Shown here piece by piece: positions 35,261 to 44,537 of a stretch of DNA of 64,000 nucleotides. The stretch lies in assembly GCF_036170895.1 (NCBI RefSeq), contig NZ_CP108036.1:6917501-6981500 (forward strand). Direction: 5' to 3'. The notes beneath the pieces are model-generated. The model was not told the DNA's origin and did not search any database. It saw nothing but the letters and a program-made list of their open reading frames with translations. The position numbers were made by a program, and so were the translations under genes. Numbering within the stretch: position 1 is the first letter of the stretch; every line of letters begins with the position of its first letter. This DNA is from Streptomyces erythrochromogenes. Lineage in GTDB: Bacteria; Actinomycetota; Actinomycetes; Streptomycetales; Streptomycetaceae.

Positions 35261-36946
35261 ATGAACGGTGTCGATCGCCGGACCATGCTCACCCGCAGCG
35301 CGGCCGTCGTCGGAGGCGCGGCGGTGGCCGGCGCGCTCGCCGGCCCCGCGGCAGCGGCCACGGATCCCGCCGCCTCCGCGGCGCCCGGCTCGGCCGCCGG
35401 GACCGGAGCCGTCGTACGCCCGGGCGACCCGCGCTACGAGATGCTCACCACCGGCAACAACCAGCGCTTCGTCGCCCGCCCCGACTACGTCAAGATGGTC
35501 CGCTCGACCGCGGACGCCGAACGGGCCCTGAGAGACGCCGTCCGGGCCGGCAAGCGGGTCTCCGTGCGCAGCGGCGGCCACTGCTTCGCCGACTTCGCCG
35601 CCCACCCCGAGACCGAGGTCATCATCGACTTCTCGGAGATGACCCACGTCGGCTACGACCCCGCGCGCCGCGCCTTCGTCGTCGAGGCGGGCGCCCGCCT
35701 GATCAACGTGTACGAGGCCCTCTACAAGGGCTGGGGCGTCACCATACCCGGCGGCATCTGCTACAGCGTCGGAGCCGGCGGGCACATCGTCGGCGGCGGC
35801 TACGGGCTCCTCTCCCGGGCCCACGGCCTGGTCGTCGACCACCTCTACGCCGTGGAGGTCGTCGTCACGGACGGCCGGGGCGGCGTCCGCACCGTCGTCG
35901 CCACCCGCGAGAAGAACGACCCCCACCGCGACCTGTGGTGGGCGCACACCGGCGGGGGCGGCGGCAACTTCGGCCTGGTGACCCGCTACTGGTTCCGCTC
36001 CCCGGGCGCGAAGGGCTCCGAGCCCTCCGAGCAGCTGATATCGCCGCCGTCGAAGGTCCTCGTCAGCGCCCTCGACTTCCCCTGGGAACAGCTGACGGAG
36101 GCGAAGTTCACCCGCCTCCTGAAGAACTTCGGCGCCTGGCACGCCGCCCACAGCGCACCCGACAGCCCCTACCGCAACCTCTCCAGCCTGTTCAACGTCA
36201 GCTCCAAGGCCCACGGCAGCGTGGGCATGTTCACCCAGGTCGACGCGACCGTGCCGAACGCGCGCAAGCTGCTCGACGACTACGTGGCGGCCATCACCGC
36301 CGGTACGGGGATCACCCCCAAGGCACTGACCCGCGCCACCGGCGAACTGCCCGCCATGCCGCAGTTCGCCGAGCCCAGAACACTGCCCTGGCTCCAGGCG
36401 ACCCGGCTCGTCGGCACCAACAACCCGACCATCACCAACCCCACCTCGCGCGGCGCGCACAAGTCCGCGTACATGCGCAAGAACTTCACCGACCACCAGA
36501 TCTCCGCGCTCTACCGGTACATGAGCCGGCCGGACTTCAAGAACCCCGACACCATGCTGGTGCTGTTCTCCTTCGGCGGCCAGGTCAACGCCGTCGCACC
36601 CGACGCGACGGCCAACGCGCAGCGGTCGTCCATCTTCAAGATGTGCTTCCAGACCTTCTGGCAGGAGGAGAGCGAGGACGCCTTCTACCTGGGATGGCTG
36701 CGCGACCTGTACGAGGACTTCTTCTCGGCGACCGGCGGCGTGCCCCTGATCGACGACAGCACCGACGGCTGCTACATCAACTATCCCGACCGGGACATCA
36801 CCGACCCACGCCGCAACCGGTCCGGCGTGCCGTGGCAGACCCTCTACTACAAGGACAACTACCCGCGCCTGCAGCAGGTCAAGAAGCGCTACGACCCGTC
36901 CGACTTCTTCCGCCACTCCATGTCGATCAAGCCTGCCCGAGGCTGA
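35261..36946 (+). CDS. Tat-exported BBE-type FAD oxidase (bicovalent flavin, AknOx-like)
   Basis: The 561-residue protein starts at ATG 35261 behind GAGG. A twin-arginine-type signal (VDRRTMLTRSAAVVGGAAVAGALAGPAAAA) precedes a PCMH FAD-binding domain. The flavin-linking residues are visible: His in VSVRSGGHCFADFA and Cys in GGICYSVGAGGHIVGGGYGLLSRAHGLV, the pair used for bicovalent FAD in glucooligosaccharide oxidase and AknOx. The C-terminal BBE motif YYKDNYPRLQQVKKRYDPSDFFRHSMSI is intact. Such enzymes oxidise sugar hydroxyls, glycosylated antibiotics or related alcohols with O2, outside the membrane here. Neighbouring sugar-enzyme genes support a sugar or glycoside substrate. Confidence 0.93.
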   Translation: MNGVDRRTMLTRSAAVVGGAAVAGALAGPAAAATDPAASAAPGSAAGTGAVVRPGDPRYEMLTTGNNQRFVARPDYVKMVRSTADAERALRDAVRAGKRVSVRSGGHCFADFAAHPETEVIIDFSEMTHVGYDPARRAFVVEAGARLINVYEALYKGWGVTIPGGICYSVGAGGHIVGGGYGLLSRAHGLVVDHLYAVEVVVTDGRGGVRTVVATREKNDPHRDLWWAHTGGGGGNFGLVTRYWFRSPGAKGSEPSEQLISPPSKVLVSALDFPWEQLTEAKFTRLLKNFGAWHAAHSAPDSPYRNLSSLFNVSSKAHGSVGMFTQVDATVPNARKLLDDYVAAITAGTGITPKALTRATGELPAMPQFAEPRTLPWLQATRLVGTNNPTITNPTSRGAHKSAYMRKNFTDHQISALYRYMSRPDFKNPDTMLVLFSFGGQVNAVAPDATANAQRSSIFKMCFQTFWQEESEDAFYLGWLRDLYEDFFSATGGVPLIDDSTDGCYINYPDRDITDPRRNRSGVPWQTLYYKDNYPRLQQVKKRYDPSDFFRHSMSIKPARG

Positions 36947-37038
36947 TCCCGGACGGATGACGGCCGGCGGGTGACCGCCGGCGGTCCGGCGTCCCCCACG
37001 CGACCCTGCCCGCGGTCCCGCGACCGTCATCCCTGCTC

Positions 37039-37077
37039 AGAAGCCCCGCACTCCCTTCCCCGGAGTGCGGGGCTTCT
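37039..37077 (+). terminator. 16-bp hairpin terminator after the oxidase gene
   Basis: AGAAGCCCCGCACTCC (37039-37054) and 37062-37077 are exact complements around a CTTCCCC loop, 92 bp after the oxidase stop. Confidence 0.88.
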
Positions 37078-37316
37078 GGCGTTCCCGGCCAGGTGTTCGA
37101 GTGGCCGAGGCGGTTCGTTGACTGTCCGGGCGGCTCCGGGAAAGCTGATTGCAGGCCGGAAGAGGGCAGCCGAAAAGGGCCCCTCGCAGAGCGATCCGAT
37201 CCCCTGGCCGCACCCTCGCACACCCCTCAGACACGCCCGCGGCACCGCCGTGCCGCGCCCCTTCCCCCGCCATGCCACGGCGCGATTCCCACCGCGCCAG
37301 AGAGAAAGAGGAAGCC
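37078..37316 (+). promoter_or_regulatory. intergenic region presumed to hold the promoter of the epimerase operon
   Basis: No gene is supportable in these 239 bases. TTGACT at 37118-37123 matches a -35 box, but no convincing -10 follows at 17-19 bp. As the stretch lies between a strong terminator and the epimerase ribosome site, it should contain the operon promoter. Confidence 0.35.
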
Positions 37317-38513
37317 ATGCGTTCCGTCGCCGTAGTCCTCGGCACCCGGCCGGAAGCCATCAAGTTCGCGCCGGTCATCCGCGCCCTCCAGGACGACCCG
37401 CGCTTCGAGCCCGTCGTGATCTCCACCGGCCAGCACCGCCAGATGCTGGACGAGACCCTCGACGCCTTCGGCCTCACCGCCGACGTCGACCTGAAGGTGA
37501 TGGCGCCCAAGCAGACCCTCTCCCAGGTCACCTACCGCTCGCTGCGCGGCCTGGAGGACTACTTCGCCGCCTCGCCCGCCGACGCGGTCCTGGTCCACGG
37601 GGACACCGCCACCACCCTCACCGGCGCCCTGGCCGGTTTCCACCTGCGGATCCCCGTCGTCCACGTCGAGGCCGGACTGCGCAGCGGCCGGCTCGGCTCG
37701 CCCTTCCCCGAGGAGGGCAACAGACGGCTCGTCGCGCAGGTCGCCGCACTCCACCTGGCCCCCACCCCCGGCAACCTGGCGAACCTGCTGCGCGAGGGCA
37801 TCGCCGCCGACACCGTCACCGTCACCGGCAACACCGTCATCGACGCCCTGCGCTGGGCCAGCGGCCGTGCGGAGAGCTACGGCGACCCGGCCCTGGCCGA
37901 CCTCGACAGCGACCCGCGGCGGGTCGTCCTGGCCTCCGCGCACCGCCGCGAGGCCTGGCCGCACCTGCCCGAGATCGGCCGGGCCCTCGCCCGCATCGCC
38001 GACGAGCCCGGCGTGCGCGTCGTCGTACCGCTCCACCGCAACCCCGTCGTCCGCGAGGCGCTCCTGCCGCACATCGGCAACCACCCGGGCATCACCGTCA
38101 CCGACCCGCTGCCCTACCTCAGCTTCTGCAAGCTCATGGGCCGCGCCGACATCATCGTCTCGGACAGCAGCGGCAGCCAGGAGGAGGGCCCCGCCCTCGG
38201 CAAGCCCACGCTCGTCCTCGGCAACGTCACCGAGCGCTCCGAGGCCATTGTCGCCGGTACCGCCTGCCTCGTCGGCACGGCCACCGAGGGGATCGTCGCC
38301 CACACCCTGGAGCTGCTGCGCGACCGGGTCGCCTACGACCGGATGGCCAACGCCGCCAACCCGTACGGCGACGGACAGGCCACCGAGCGCACCGTCGCCG
38401 CCCTCGCCCACTTCTTCGGCATGGGCCCCGCCCCCGAACCCTTCGTCCCCGACGACGCCGTCGACGAGCTCAGCGTCGAGCTCGCCCGTACGGCCGACTT
38501 CGCCCGCACCTGA
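37317..38513 (+). CDS. wecB: UDP-N-acetylglucosamine 2-epimerase (non-hydrolysing), WecB family
   Basis: The 398-residue protein starts at ATG 37317 behind AGAGGAAG. Family motifs run through it: VVLGTRPEAIKFAPVIRAL at the N-terminus, VISTGQHRQMLDE, VHGDTATTLTGALAGF, VVHVEAGLRSGRLGSPFPEEGNRRL, VTGNTVIDAL, LASAHRRE.W and VSDSSGSQEEGPALGKPTLVL. Catalytic Asp, Glu and His positions are therefore kept. The enzyme interconverts UDP-GlcNAc and UDP-ManNAc. LGNVTERSEAI replaces the more common LRxxTERPE loop, so substrate preference may differ. It heads a run of four genes (epimerase, cupin-like, FG-GAP/VCBS, acyltransferase). Confidence 0.93.
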   Translation: MRSVAVVLGTRPEAIKFAPVIRALQDDPRFEPVVISTGQHRQMLDETLDAFGLTADVDLKVMAPKQTLSQVTYRSLRGLEDYFAASPADAVLVHGDTATTLTGALAGFHLRIPVVHVEAGLRSGRLGSPFPEEGNRRLVAQVAALHLAPTPGNLANLLREGIAADTVTVTGNTVIDALRWASGRAESYGDPALADLDSDPRRVVLASAHRREAWPHLPEIGRALARIADEPGVRVVVPLHRNPVVREALLPHIGNHPGITVTDPLPYLSFCKLMGRADIIVSDSSGSQEEGPALGKPTLVLGNVTERSEAIVAGTACLVGTATEGIVAHTLELLRDRVAYDRMANAANPYGDGQATERTVAALAHFFGMGPAPEPFVPDDAVDELSVELARTADFART

Positions 38514-38588
38514 GCCCGTAGCGAAGCCCGCAGCCGAGCCCGCAGCCGAGTCCGTGCCCGGGCCCGCACCCGATCGAGAGGAGCGCGC

Positions 38589-39371
38589 ATGAGCGCCACC
38601 CCGTCCGCCGTCGAACGCCCGCTGAACTTCAGCTCCCCGTACCTGAGGGCCCACCTCGTGCGCGACGCCGTGGACTACACCGTCGAAGGCCGCACCATCG
38701 TCGTCAACCCCGGAGTGACGCCCGTGACCATCGCGGAGGAACCCCGCAAGACCATCCCCCCGCTCTCCTCCACCGTCCTCGCCGACACCCGCATCGAGAA
38801 GGCCGACGCGCTCCTCCTCCTGCGCTCCGCCCCCGATGGCACCGACATCACCGGCATCACCGCGGAACCCGGCTGGTCCCACCTCGCCGACCTCCTCGGC
38901 CCCGGCGAGTTCCCCCGCGAGACCGCCCTCCACCGCAGTCCCCAGGACGACATCAACACCGTCCTGTTCGACCCGGCCCACGTGCTCGGCGAGCGCGAGA
39001 ACGCCACGGACCTGCGCGAGTTCAACGTCCGCGCCAACCTCTGGTTCTCACCCGCCGGCACCGACTGCGCCGTCCACAACAGCCACGACTTCATCGAGGT
39101 CCACACCCAGGTCCACGGCCTCGGCCGGATGCAGCGCTTTCGGGACCGCGACCACGCCTCGCTCTACCAGGACGTCCTGATGAGCCCCGGCTACACCACC
39201 CCGGACCCGTTCTGCGCCACCGGCCCCCAGTGCACCTACCACTACCCCTGGCACCAGTACCGGGCCGACACCGACTGCATCTGGCTCGCCATCGAGTACC
39301 ACCCCGTACCCCGCGCGCTGCGCACCCTCCACCCCGTGACCACCCCGAACCCTCTGGAGAACCACTCGTGA
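38589..39371 (+). CDS. unassigned cupin-like protein
   Basis: The 260-residue protein starts at ATG 38589 behind GAGAGGAG. I do not recognise a named family. The second half (NVRANLWFSPAGTDCAVHNSHDFIEVHTQVHGLGRMQRF, then YHYPWHQYRADTDCIWLAIEYHPVPRAL) has the His-rich, beta-rich pattern of a cupin barrel, with possible metal ligands in HNSHDFIEVH and one late His. Its stop overlaps the start of the FG-GAP/VCBS gene (GTGA), so the two are made together. Fungal aldos-2-ulose dehydratase/isomerase combines a beta-propeller with cupin domains in one chain, which prompts the idea that these two proteins form a split version; this is inference. Confidence 0.75.
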   Translation: MSATPSAVERPLNFSSPYLRAHLVRDAVDYTVEGRTIVVNPGVTPVTIAEEPRKTIPPLSSTVLADTRIEKADALLLLRSAPDGTDITGITAEPGWSHLADLLGPGEFPRETALHRSPQDDINTVLFDPAHVLGERENATDLREFNVRANLWFSPAGTDCAVHNSHDFIEVHTQVHGLGRMQRFRDRDHASLYQDVLMSPGYTTPDPFCATGPQCTYHYPWHQYRADTDCIWLAIEYHPVPRALRTLHPVTTPNPLENHS

Positions 39372-40615
39372 CCACCACCGGCAGCACCAACGAAACCGCC
39401 CTGCGCGCCCCGAAGTTCACCGCCGAGGTCGTCGCCGACCAGCTCCGCGACGGCTACTGGCTGGAGGCCCCGGACATCGACGGCGACGGCAGGCCCGACC
39501 TCTTCGGCTACGGGCTCCGCCTCGGCGAGATCTACTGGTACGCCAACGACGGGGACTGGACCCGCCGCCTGATAGCCGACCGGATCAAGATGCCCGTCGG
39601 CGCCGACTACGCCGACGTCACCGGAAACGGCCACCCCGACGTCATCGTCTGCTACGACCTGTACGGCCCGATCGGCACGATCCACGACGCCAACACCGAA
39701 GGCGGCAAGATCGACTGGCTGGAGAACCCGGGCACCCCAGACAAGGACGAGTCCCGCTGGAAGCGCCACTACGTCGGCCGCGCCACCGGCATGCACCGCC
39801 TGCGCGCAGGCCACTTCACCCGCACCGACCGGCTCCAGATCATCGGCCTCCCGATCGTCGCCAAGGAGGACGTCCACGCCGTCCTGCCCGTCGTGCTCTT
39901 CACCCAGCCCGACGACGTGCACACGGCGGAGGAATGGGAGATGACCGTCATCGACGACAGCCACTTCCGGATGATCCACGGCGCCGAGAAGAAGAAGGGC
40001 CTGATCCCCGGTTCCGACCTGGAGTCCCTGCTGCTCGCCTCCGACGAGGGCGTCACCTGGCTCCACTACGACGAGGCCCGCCAGGAGTGGATCCGGGAGC
40101 TGATCGGCACGGGCGAGCTCACGCAGTTCGAGCAGACCGGATTCCGCGGCAGCGGCGACCTCAACGCAGGCCGCCTCGGCGACGACCCGATGGCCTACGT
40201 CGCCGCCGTCGAGCCCTTCCACGGCAACACGGTGGCCGTCTACACCAAGGCCGGCGGCGGCCACGGCTGGAACCGCGTCCTGCTCGACGTGTACGGCGAC
40301 CCCAACGAGAACGGCGAGGGCCCCGGCCACCAGATCGTCTGCGCCGACTTCGACGGCGACGGCGACGACGAGTTCCTCGTGGCGCTGCGCGGCCCGTGGC
40401 CGTGGCAGGGGGTCATGTACTACAAGGCGATCGACGCCGCCAACGGCATCTGGGCCAAGTGGCGGGTCTCCGACGAGTCCGTCGCCCGCATCGCCACCGC
40501 CGACTTCAACGGCGACGGCCGCCTGGACTTCGCCACCATCGCTTACTCCGTGCAGAACTACTACGTGGCCAAGGACGCCAAGCTCGTGGTCCACCGCAAC
40601 CAGATCGAACAGTAG
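39368..40615 (+). CDS. FG-GAP/VCBS-repeat beta-propeller protein, aldos-2-ulose dehydratase-like
   Basis: The 415-residue protein starts at the GTG at 39368, overlapping the previous stop. Calcium-binding propeller repeats are visible: DIDGDGRPDLFGYG near residue 38, ADVTGNGHPDVIVCYD near 81, ADFDGDGDDEFLVALRGP near 330 and ADFNGDGRLDFATIAY near 378. No signal peptide is visible, so it is probably cytoplasmic, unlike most VCBS proteins. The layout resembles the propeller domain of aldos-2-ulose dehydratase/isomerase, which acts on oxidised sugars such as glucosone or 1,5-anhydrofructose. Coupling to a cupin-like gene fits this. Function is inferred, not shown. Confidence 0.82.
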   Translation: MTTTGSTNETALRAPKFTAEVVADQLRDGYWLEAPDIDGDGRPDLFGYGLRLGEIYWYANDGDWTRRLIADRIKMPVGADYADVTGNGHPDVIVCYDLYGPIGTIHDANTEGGKIDWLENPGTPDKDESRWKRHYVGRATGMHRLRAGHFTRTDRLQIIGLPIVAKEDVHAVLPVVLFTQPDDVHTAEEWEMTVIDDSHFRMIHGAEKKKGLIPGSDLESLLLASDEGVTWLHYDEARQEWIRELIGTGELTQFEQTGFRGSGDLNAGRLGDDPMAYVAAVEPFHGNTVAVYTKAGGGHGWNRVLLDVYGDPNENGEGPGHQIVCADFDGDGDDEFLVALRGPWPWQGVMYYKAIDAANGIWAKWRVSDESVARIATADFNGDGRLDFATIAYSVQNYYVAKDAKLVVHRNQIEQ

Positions 40616-40811
40616 GGGACCAGCGCGCCGGCCCCCCGCGGCCGGCCCCCGGCCCCGCGCGAACTCCGAGCCCCCGACGGGCAGTCCCGCCTTCCGCGAC
40701 GCCCCTGCGCGCGCCGCCCGGGACCGTGTCCCCGCCGCACGGCGGACCACGGCCCCGGGGGCCGTCCCTCACGAAACCTCTTCCGCACCTCTTCCGAAAG
40801 AGCGATTCCCT

Positions 40812-42035
40812 GTGGCCTCCACGACGTCCTCCGACGCCGCGAAGCGGGCGAAGCTGCCCTCACTGACCGGCCTGCGGTTCTTCGCCGCCCTCTCCGTCTT
40901 CTTCTTCCACTCGTCCCTGACCGACTCCCCGATCCCGCCCAACGCCCCCATCAACCCCTTCGCCGACGCCGGCATCGCGGACTGGTTCTCCACCGCCTTC
41001 GGCAAGGCCGGCTACCTGGGCGTCTCCTTCTTCTTCGTCCTCTCCGGCTTCGTCCTCGCCTGGGCCGCCAAGCCCGGCGAGCCCGTCACCGCGTTCCTGC
41101 GCCGCCGACTGCTGAAGATCTTCCCCAACCACATCGTCGTCTTCGCAGCCGCGATGGTCCTCTTCGCCGGATCGGCCGTCACCGGCGTCGCCGACTGGCT
41201 CCCGAACCTCCTGCTCATCCACACCTGGTGGCCGCAGCCCACCGTCAACCTCAGCGTCAACCCGCCCAGCTGGTCCCTCGGCAGCGAGCTGCTCTTCTAC
41301 ATGCTCTTCCCCGCGCTCATCGTCCCGATCCGGGGGCTCCGCGGCCGGGCCGCCCTGTGGGGCTGGAGCGCCGCGATGGTCGCCGGCATGGTCGCCGTCC
41401 AGCTCATCGCCACCTACTTTGTCCCCGACACCCCGAAGTCCACCATCACGCCCATCTCCGGAATGCAGTTCTGGTTCGGCTACCTGCTGCCCGCCGGCCG
41501 CCTCTTCGAGTTCGTCCTCGGCATCCTGCTCGCCCGGATCGTCCTCGCGGGACTGTGGCCGCGCCGCGTCGGCCTCGGCGTCTCCCTGGCCCTGACCGTT
41601 CTCGGCTACGCCGCCGCGCTCGTCGCCCCGTTCCAGTACGGGTTCGTCGTCGCCACGATCATCCCGGTCGCCGCGCTCATCGGGGCCACCGCCCACGCCG
41701 ACGTCCAGGGCCGCGCCACCTTCCTGCGCAGCCGGACCATGGTCTGGCTCGGCGAGGTCTCCTTCGGCTTCTACCTCGTCCAGGGCGTCACGATCTTCTA
41801 CCTGCGCTCGCTCCTGGGCGAGCACACCTACAGCGTTCCCGTCGCCCTGATGGTGATCGCAGGCTTCTTCGCCGCCTCGCTGCTCGGCGGCTGGCTCCTC
41901 TTCCGCTTCGTCGAGATGCCCGCCATGCGCCGCTTCGGCCGCGCCAGGACCCGTACGCCGTCCGCCCCGGTCCCGACTCCGGCCCACGAGCCGTCCGGGG
42001 ACCGGACCCCGGTCAGCGCGGCCGCCCGCGACTGA
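40812..42035 (+). CDS. membrane acyltransferase (acyltransferase family 3)
   Basis: The 407-residue protein starts at GTG 40812; the ribosome site is weak. N-terminal LTGLRFFAALSVFFFHSSL is the family-3 opening, with the catalytic-type His in FFFHSS. KAGYLGVSFFFVLSGFVLAW, FLRRRLLKIFPNHIVVF and PSWSLGSELLFYMLFPAL follow as in OatA/ExoZ-like enzymes. About ten hydrophobic helices alternate with short loops, so it sits in the membrane. It probably moves an acyl group onto a sugar hydroxyl of the pathway product or of a surface glycan. A Pro/Thr-rich cytoplasmic tail closes the protein. Confidence 0.92.
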   Translation: MASTTSSDAAKRAKLPSLTGLRFFAALSVFFFHSSLTDSPIPPNAPINPFADAGIADWFSTAFGKAGYLGVSFFFVLSGFVLAWAAKPGEPVTAFLRRRLLKIFPNHIVVFAAAMVLFAGSAVTGVADWLPNLLLIHTWWPQPTVNLSVNPPSWSLGSELLFYMLFPALIVPIRGLRGRAALWGWSAAMVAGMVAVQLIATYFVPDTPKSTITPISGMQFWFGYLLPAGRLFEFVLGILLARIVLAGLWPRRVGLGVSLALTVLGYAAALVAPFQYGFVVATIIPVAALIGATAHADVQGRATFLRSRTMVWLGEVSFGFYLVQGVTIFYLRSLLGEHTYSVPVALMVIAGFFAASLLGGWLLFRFVEMPAMRRFGRARTRTPSAPVPTPAHEPSGDRTPVSAAARD

Positions 42036-42052
42036 CCCGCTCGCCCACCGCC

Positions 42053-42970
42053 CTACCGCTCACCGCCCGCGTCGGCATCAGCCGGCGCGGGCTCCGGCGT
42101 ACCCCGGCCCCTACCCGCCGGTCCGGCGGTCAGGCTCGACAGCATGCGCAGCGCCGCGTCGGAGGGGGAGGACTCGGGGGCGCTGTAGAGCAGCATCCGG
42201 TGGTTGGTGCCGTCGGTGAGGTGCAGGTTCTCGAAGTCGAGGGTCAGCGGGCCCACCACCGGATGGTGCAGGGTCTTCGTACCGACCGTGCAGTCCCGTA
42301 CCGGGTGCTTCGACCAGAGGGAGGCGAAATCGGGGCTCTGCAGCATGAGCGAGCCGATGAGCTCGGCCAGCGCGCGGTCCTCGGGATTGCGTCCCGCGAC
42401 CAGACGCAGCGCCGCCAGCGCCACCCGGGCCTCGCTCTTCCAGTCCGTGTACAGCTCCCGGGTGTGCGGGTCGAGGAACAGCATCCGCGTGAGGTTCGGG
42501 CGTACCGCGGGATCCTCGGGACTCGCGAAGTCCAGGTGCCCGGCGAGCAGGGCGTGCCCCAGCGGGTTCCAGGCGAGTACGTTGTTGCGGCCGTCCAGCA
42601 CCACGGCGGGGACCTGCGGCATCGCGCCGATCAGCCGGCGCGTGGTGTCGCGGGCGTACTCGGGGCGGGGCGACGGGGCCCGCTTGGCACGCGGCGGACG
42701 GGCCAGGTTGTGCAGGTGCGCGTGCTCGTCCGGGGTCAGGCGCAGCGCGCGGGCCAGGGCGTCGAGGACGCTGTCCGAGGCGTTCGTGCTCTGGCCCTGC
42801 TCCAGGTGCGTGTAGTACGTGATGCTCACGCCGGCCAGCAGGGCGAGCTCCTCGCGCCGCAGCCCGGGCACGCGCCGGCGGGTGCCGTGGGACGGGAGCC
42901 CGACGTCCTCGGGCTGGAGCTGGGCGCGACGGGTGCGGAGGAACTCTCCCAGAGCGGTCGGTGTGTCCAT
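42053..42970 (-). CDS. XRE-family regulator with MmyB-like ligand domain
   Basis: The 305-residue protein starts at ATG 42970 with GGAAGG upstream. ALGEFLRTRRAQLQPEDVGLP, then RRVPGLRREELALLAGVSITYYTHLEQGQSTNASDSVLDALARAL, form the helix-turn-helix. The C-terminal MmyB-like PAS-type domain starts at about residue 105 (VPAVVLDGRNNVLAWNPLGHALLAG) and contains NLTRMLFLDPHTRELYTDW. Such proteins often repress an adjacent, divergent efflux or oxidoreductase gene. Here the divergent gene is MFS copy 2, so control of that pump is likely. The last 25 residues are low-complexity. Confidence 0.93.
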   Translation of the reverse strand: MDTPTALGEFLRTRRAQLQPEDVGLPSHGTRRRVPGLRREELALLAGVSITYYTHLEQGQSTNASDSVLDALARALRLTPDEHAHLHNLARPPRAKRAPSPRPEYARDTTRRLIGAMPQVPAVVLDGRNNVLAWNPLGHALLAGHLDFASPEDPAVRPNLTRMLFLDPHTRELYTDWKSEARVALAALRLVAGRNPEDRALAELIGSLMLQSPDFASLWSKHPVRDCTVGTKTLHHPVVGPLTLDFENLHLTDGTNHRMLLYSAPESSPSDAALRMLSSLTAGPAGRGRGTPEPAPADADAGGER

Positions 42971-43031
42971 GCCTTCCAGTGTGCCGGGGGAGGGCGCCGG
43001 GCGCCGCCCCGGAAGGTGGCCCTGGGAGTGC

Positions 43032-43037
43032 TAGCTT
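43032..43037 (+). promoter_or_regulatory. -10-like TAGCTT upstream of MFS copy 2
   Basis: TAGCTT lies in the XRE/MFS divergent gap and would give a leader of about 93 nt. That leader holds AGGGCTGGGTAACCCT, a short inverted repeat (AGGG/CCCT) that could be an operator or hairpin. Support is weak. Confidence 0.3.
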
Positions 43038-43123
43038 GCGCGGCGCCAGCACAACCAGAGGGCTGGGTAACCCTTTCCGACCGGTCCAGAGTCGATGAGG
43101 CAACACACCGTTGCGTGATCGAG

Positions 43124-44537
43124 AGGAAGTCTGGCGATGTCGGTTGTCGAGGGTGCGCGGGTTGATGCGGGTGCGGGGGAGGTGCCGGCCCGTTTGGACG
43201 GGCGCCTGAGGTTGGTGCTCGTGGTGCTGCTGGTGGCGCAGTTCATGCTGGCGGTGGATTTCTCGATTTTGAATGTGGCGTTGCCGGTGATCGGTGACGG
43301 GCTTGGTTTCTCGTTGTCGAATCTGCAGTGGATCGCGACGTCGTTCGCGTTGTGTGCTGCGGGTTTCACGTTGTTGTTCGGGCGGGTTGCGGACCTGTTC
43401 GGGCGTCGGCGGCTGTTCCTGGTGGGCCTTGCGGTGCTGGGCCTGTCCTCGCTCGTGGGTGGTCTGGCGACGTCGCCGGAGATGCTGATCGCGGCGCGGG
43501 TGTTCCAGGGTCTGGCGACCGCCGCGGTGACGCCGGCGGGTCTGTCCCTGCTCACTACGTCGTTTCCCGAAGGGCCCTTGCGTCAGAAGGCGTTGGGTCT
43601 GAACGGTGCTCTGATGTCGGCGGGGTTCACGACGGGCGCGATTCTGGGTGGAGTGCTCACGGATCTGTTGTCGTGGCGGTGGGCGTTCTTCATCAACGTC
43701 CCGGTGGCGCTCGCGGTGTTGTTCATCGCTCCGACGGTGATCAAGGAGTCGCGTCCGGCGACGCGTCCGAAGCTGGACGTGCCGGGGGCGACGGCCGTCA
43801 CCCTGGGTTTGCTGGCTCTGATTTACGGGTTGACGCAGGCGGGTGAGCACGGTTGGGGTGCGCCGTCTGCGCTGGGTTGGCTGGCTGCGGGTGTGGTGCT
43901 GCTGATCGTCTTCTATGCGATCGAGTCGAAGAGTTCGGCTCCGCTGGTTCCGGTTTCTGTGCTGAAGAAGAAGACGGTCGCGTGGGGGAACATCGCGGGT
44001 CTGGTCGCGTTTCTGACGGAGACCAGTCTGGTGTTCCTGATGACGCTGTATCTGCAGGAGGTGTTGGACTTCTCGCCGCTGACGGCGGGTCTGTCGTTCG
44101 GTGTGCTGGGTGTGGGCACGGTGATCGGTGGTTCGATCGCGCCGCGGGTGATCGGTGCGGTGGGTACGCGGTCGACGTTGATCGTCGGTGGTGTGCTGCA
44201 GGCGGTGGCGACGTTGAGCCTGGTGGCGTTGGGTGAGACGTCGGCGTCGATGTGGCTGCTGTTGGTTGCGACGTTCGCGGGTGGTGTGGGCAACATGCTG
44301 GTGATCGTCGGGTTCATGGTGACCGCGACGACGGGTCTGCCGGACCATGAGCAGGGTATGGCGACGGGTCTGGCGACGATGACGCAGCAGATCGGCATCA
44401 CGATGGGCACGCCCATCATGTCCGCGGTCGCCGCGGCCAACACCGACATCCATGCCGGCATCACCACCGCGGTCATCGTCAACACCGCCATCGTCGTGGT
44501 CGGCATCCTCACCACCGTCCTCTTCCTCCGCACCAAG
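43124..44537 (+). repeat. direct repeat copy 2, 1414 bp (MFS gene)
   Basis: Same sequence as 31648-33061, in the same orientation, offset 11476 bp. It begins at the ribosome site and stops five codons before the end of the gene. Upstream and downstream flanks are unrelated to those of copy 1. Confidence 0.95.

Noticed and set aside
37039..37110. tRNA-like segment (GTTCGAGTGG) near the terminator
   Set aside because: No acceptor stem or full cloverleaf can be formed; it is ordinary intergenic sequence.
40616..40811. Hairpins in the G/C-rich gap before the acyltransferase gene
   Set aside because: Possible stems (for example ACGGCCCC/GGGGCCGT) leave loops that are too small or are random outcomes of C/G runs; not convincing as a terminator.
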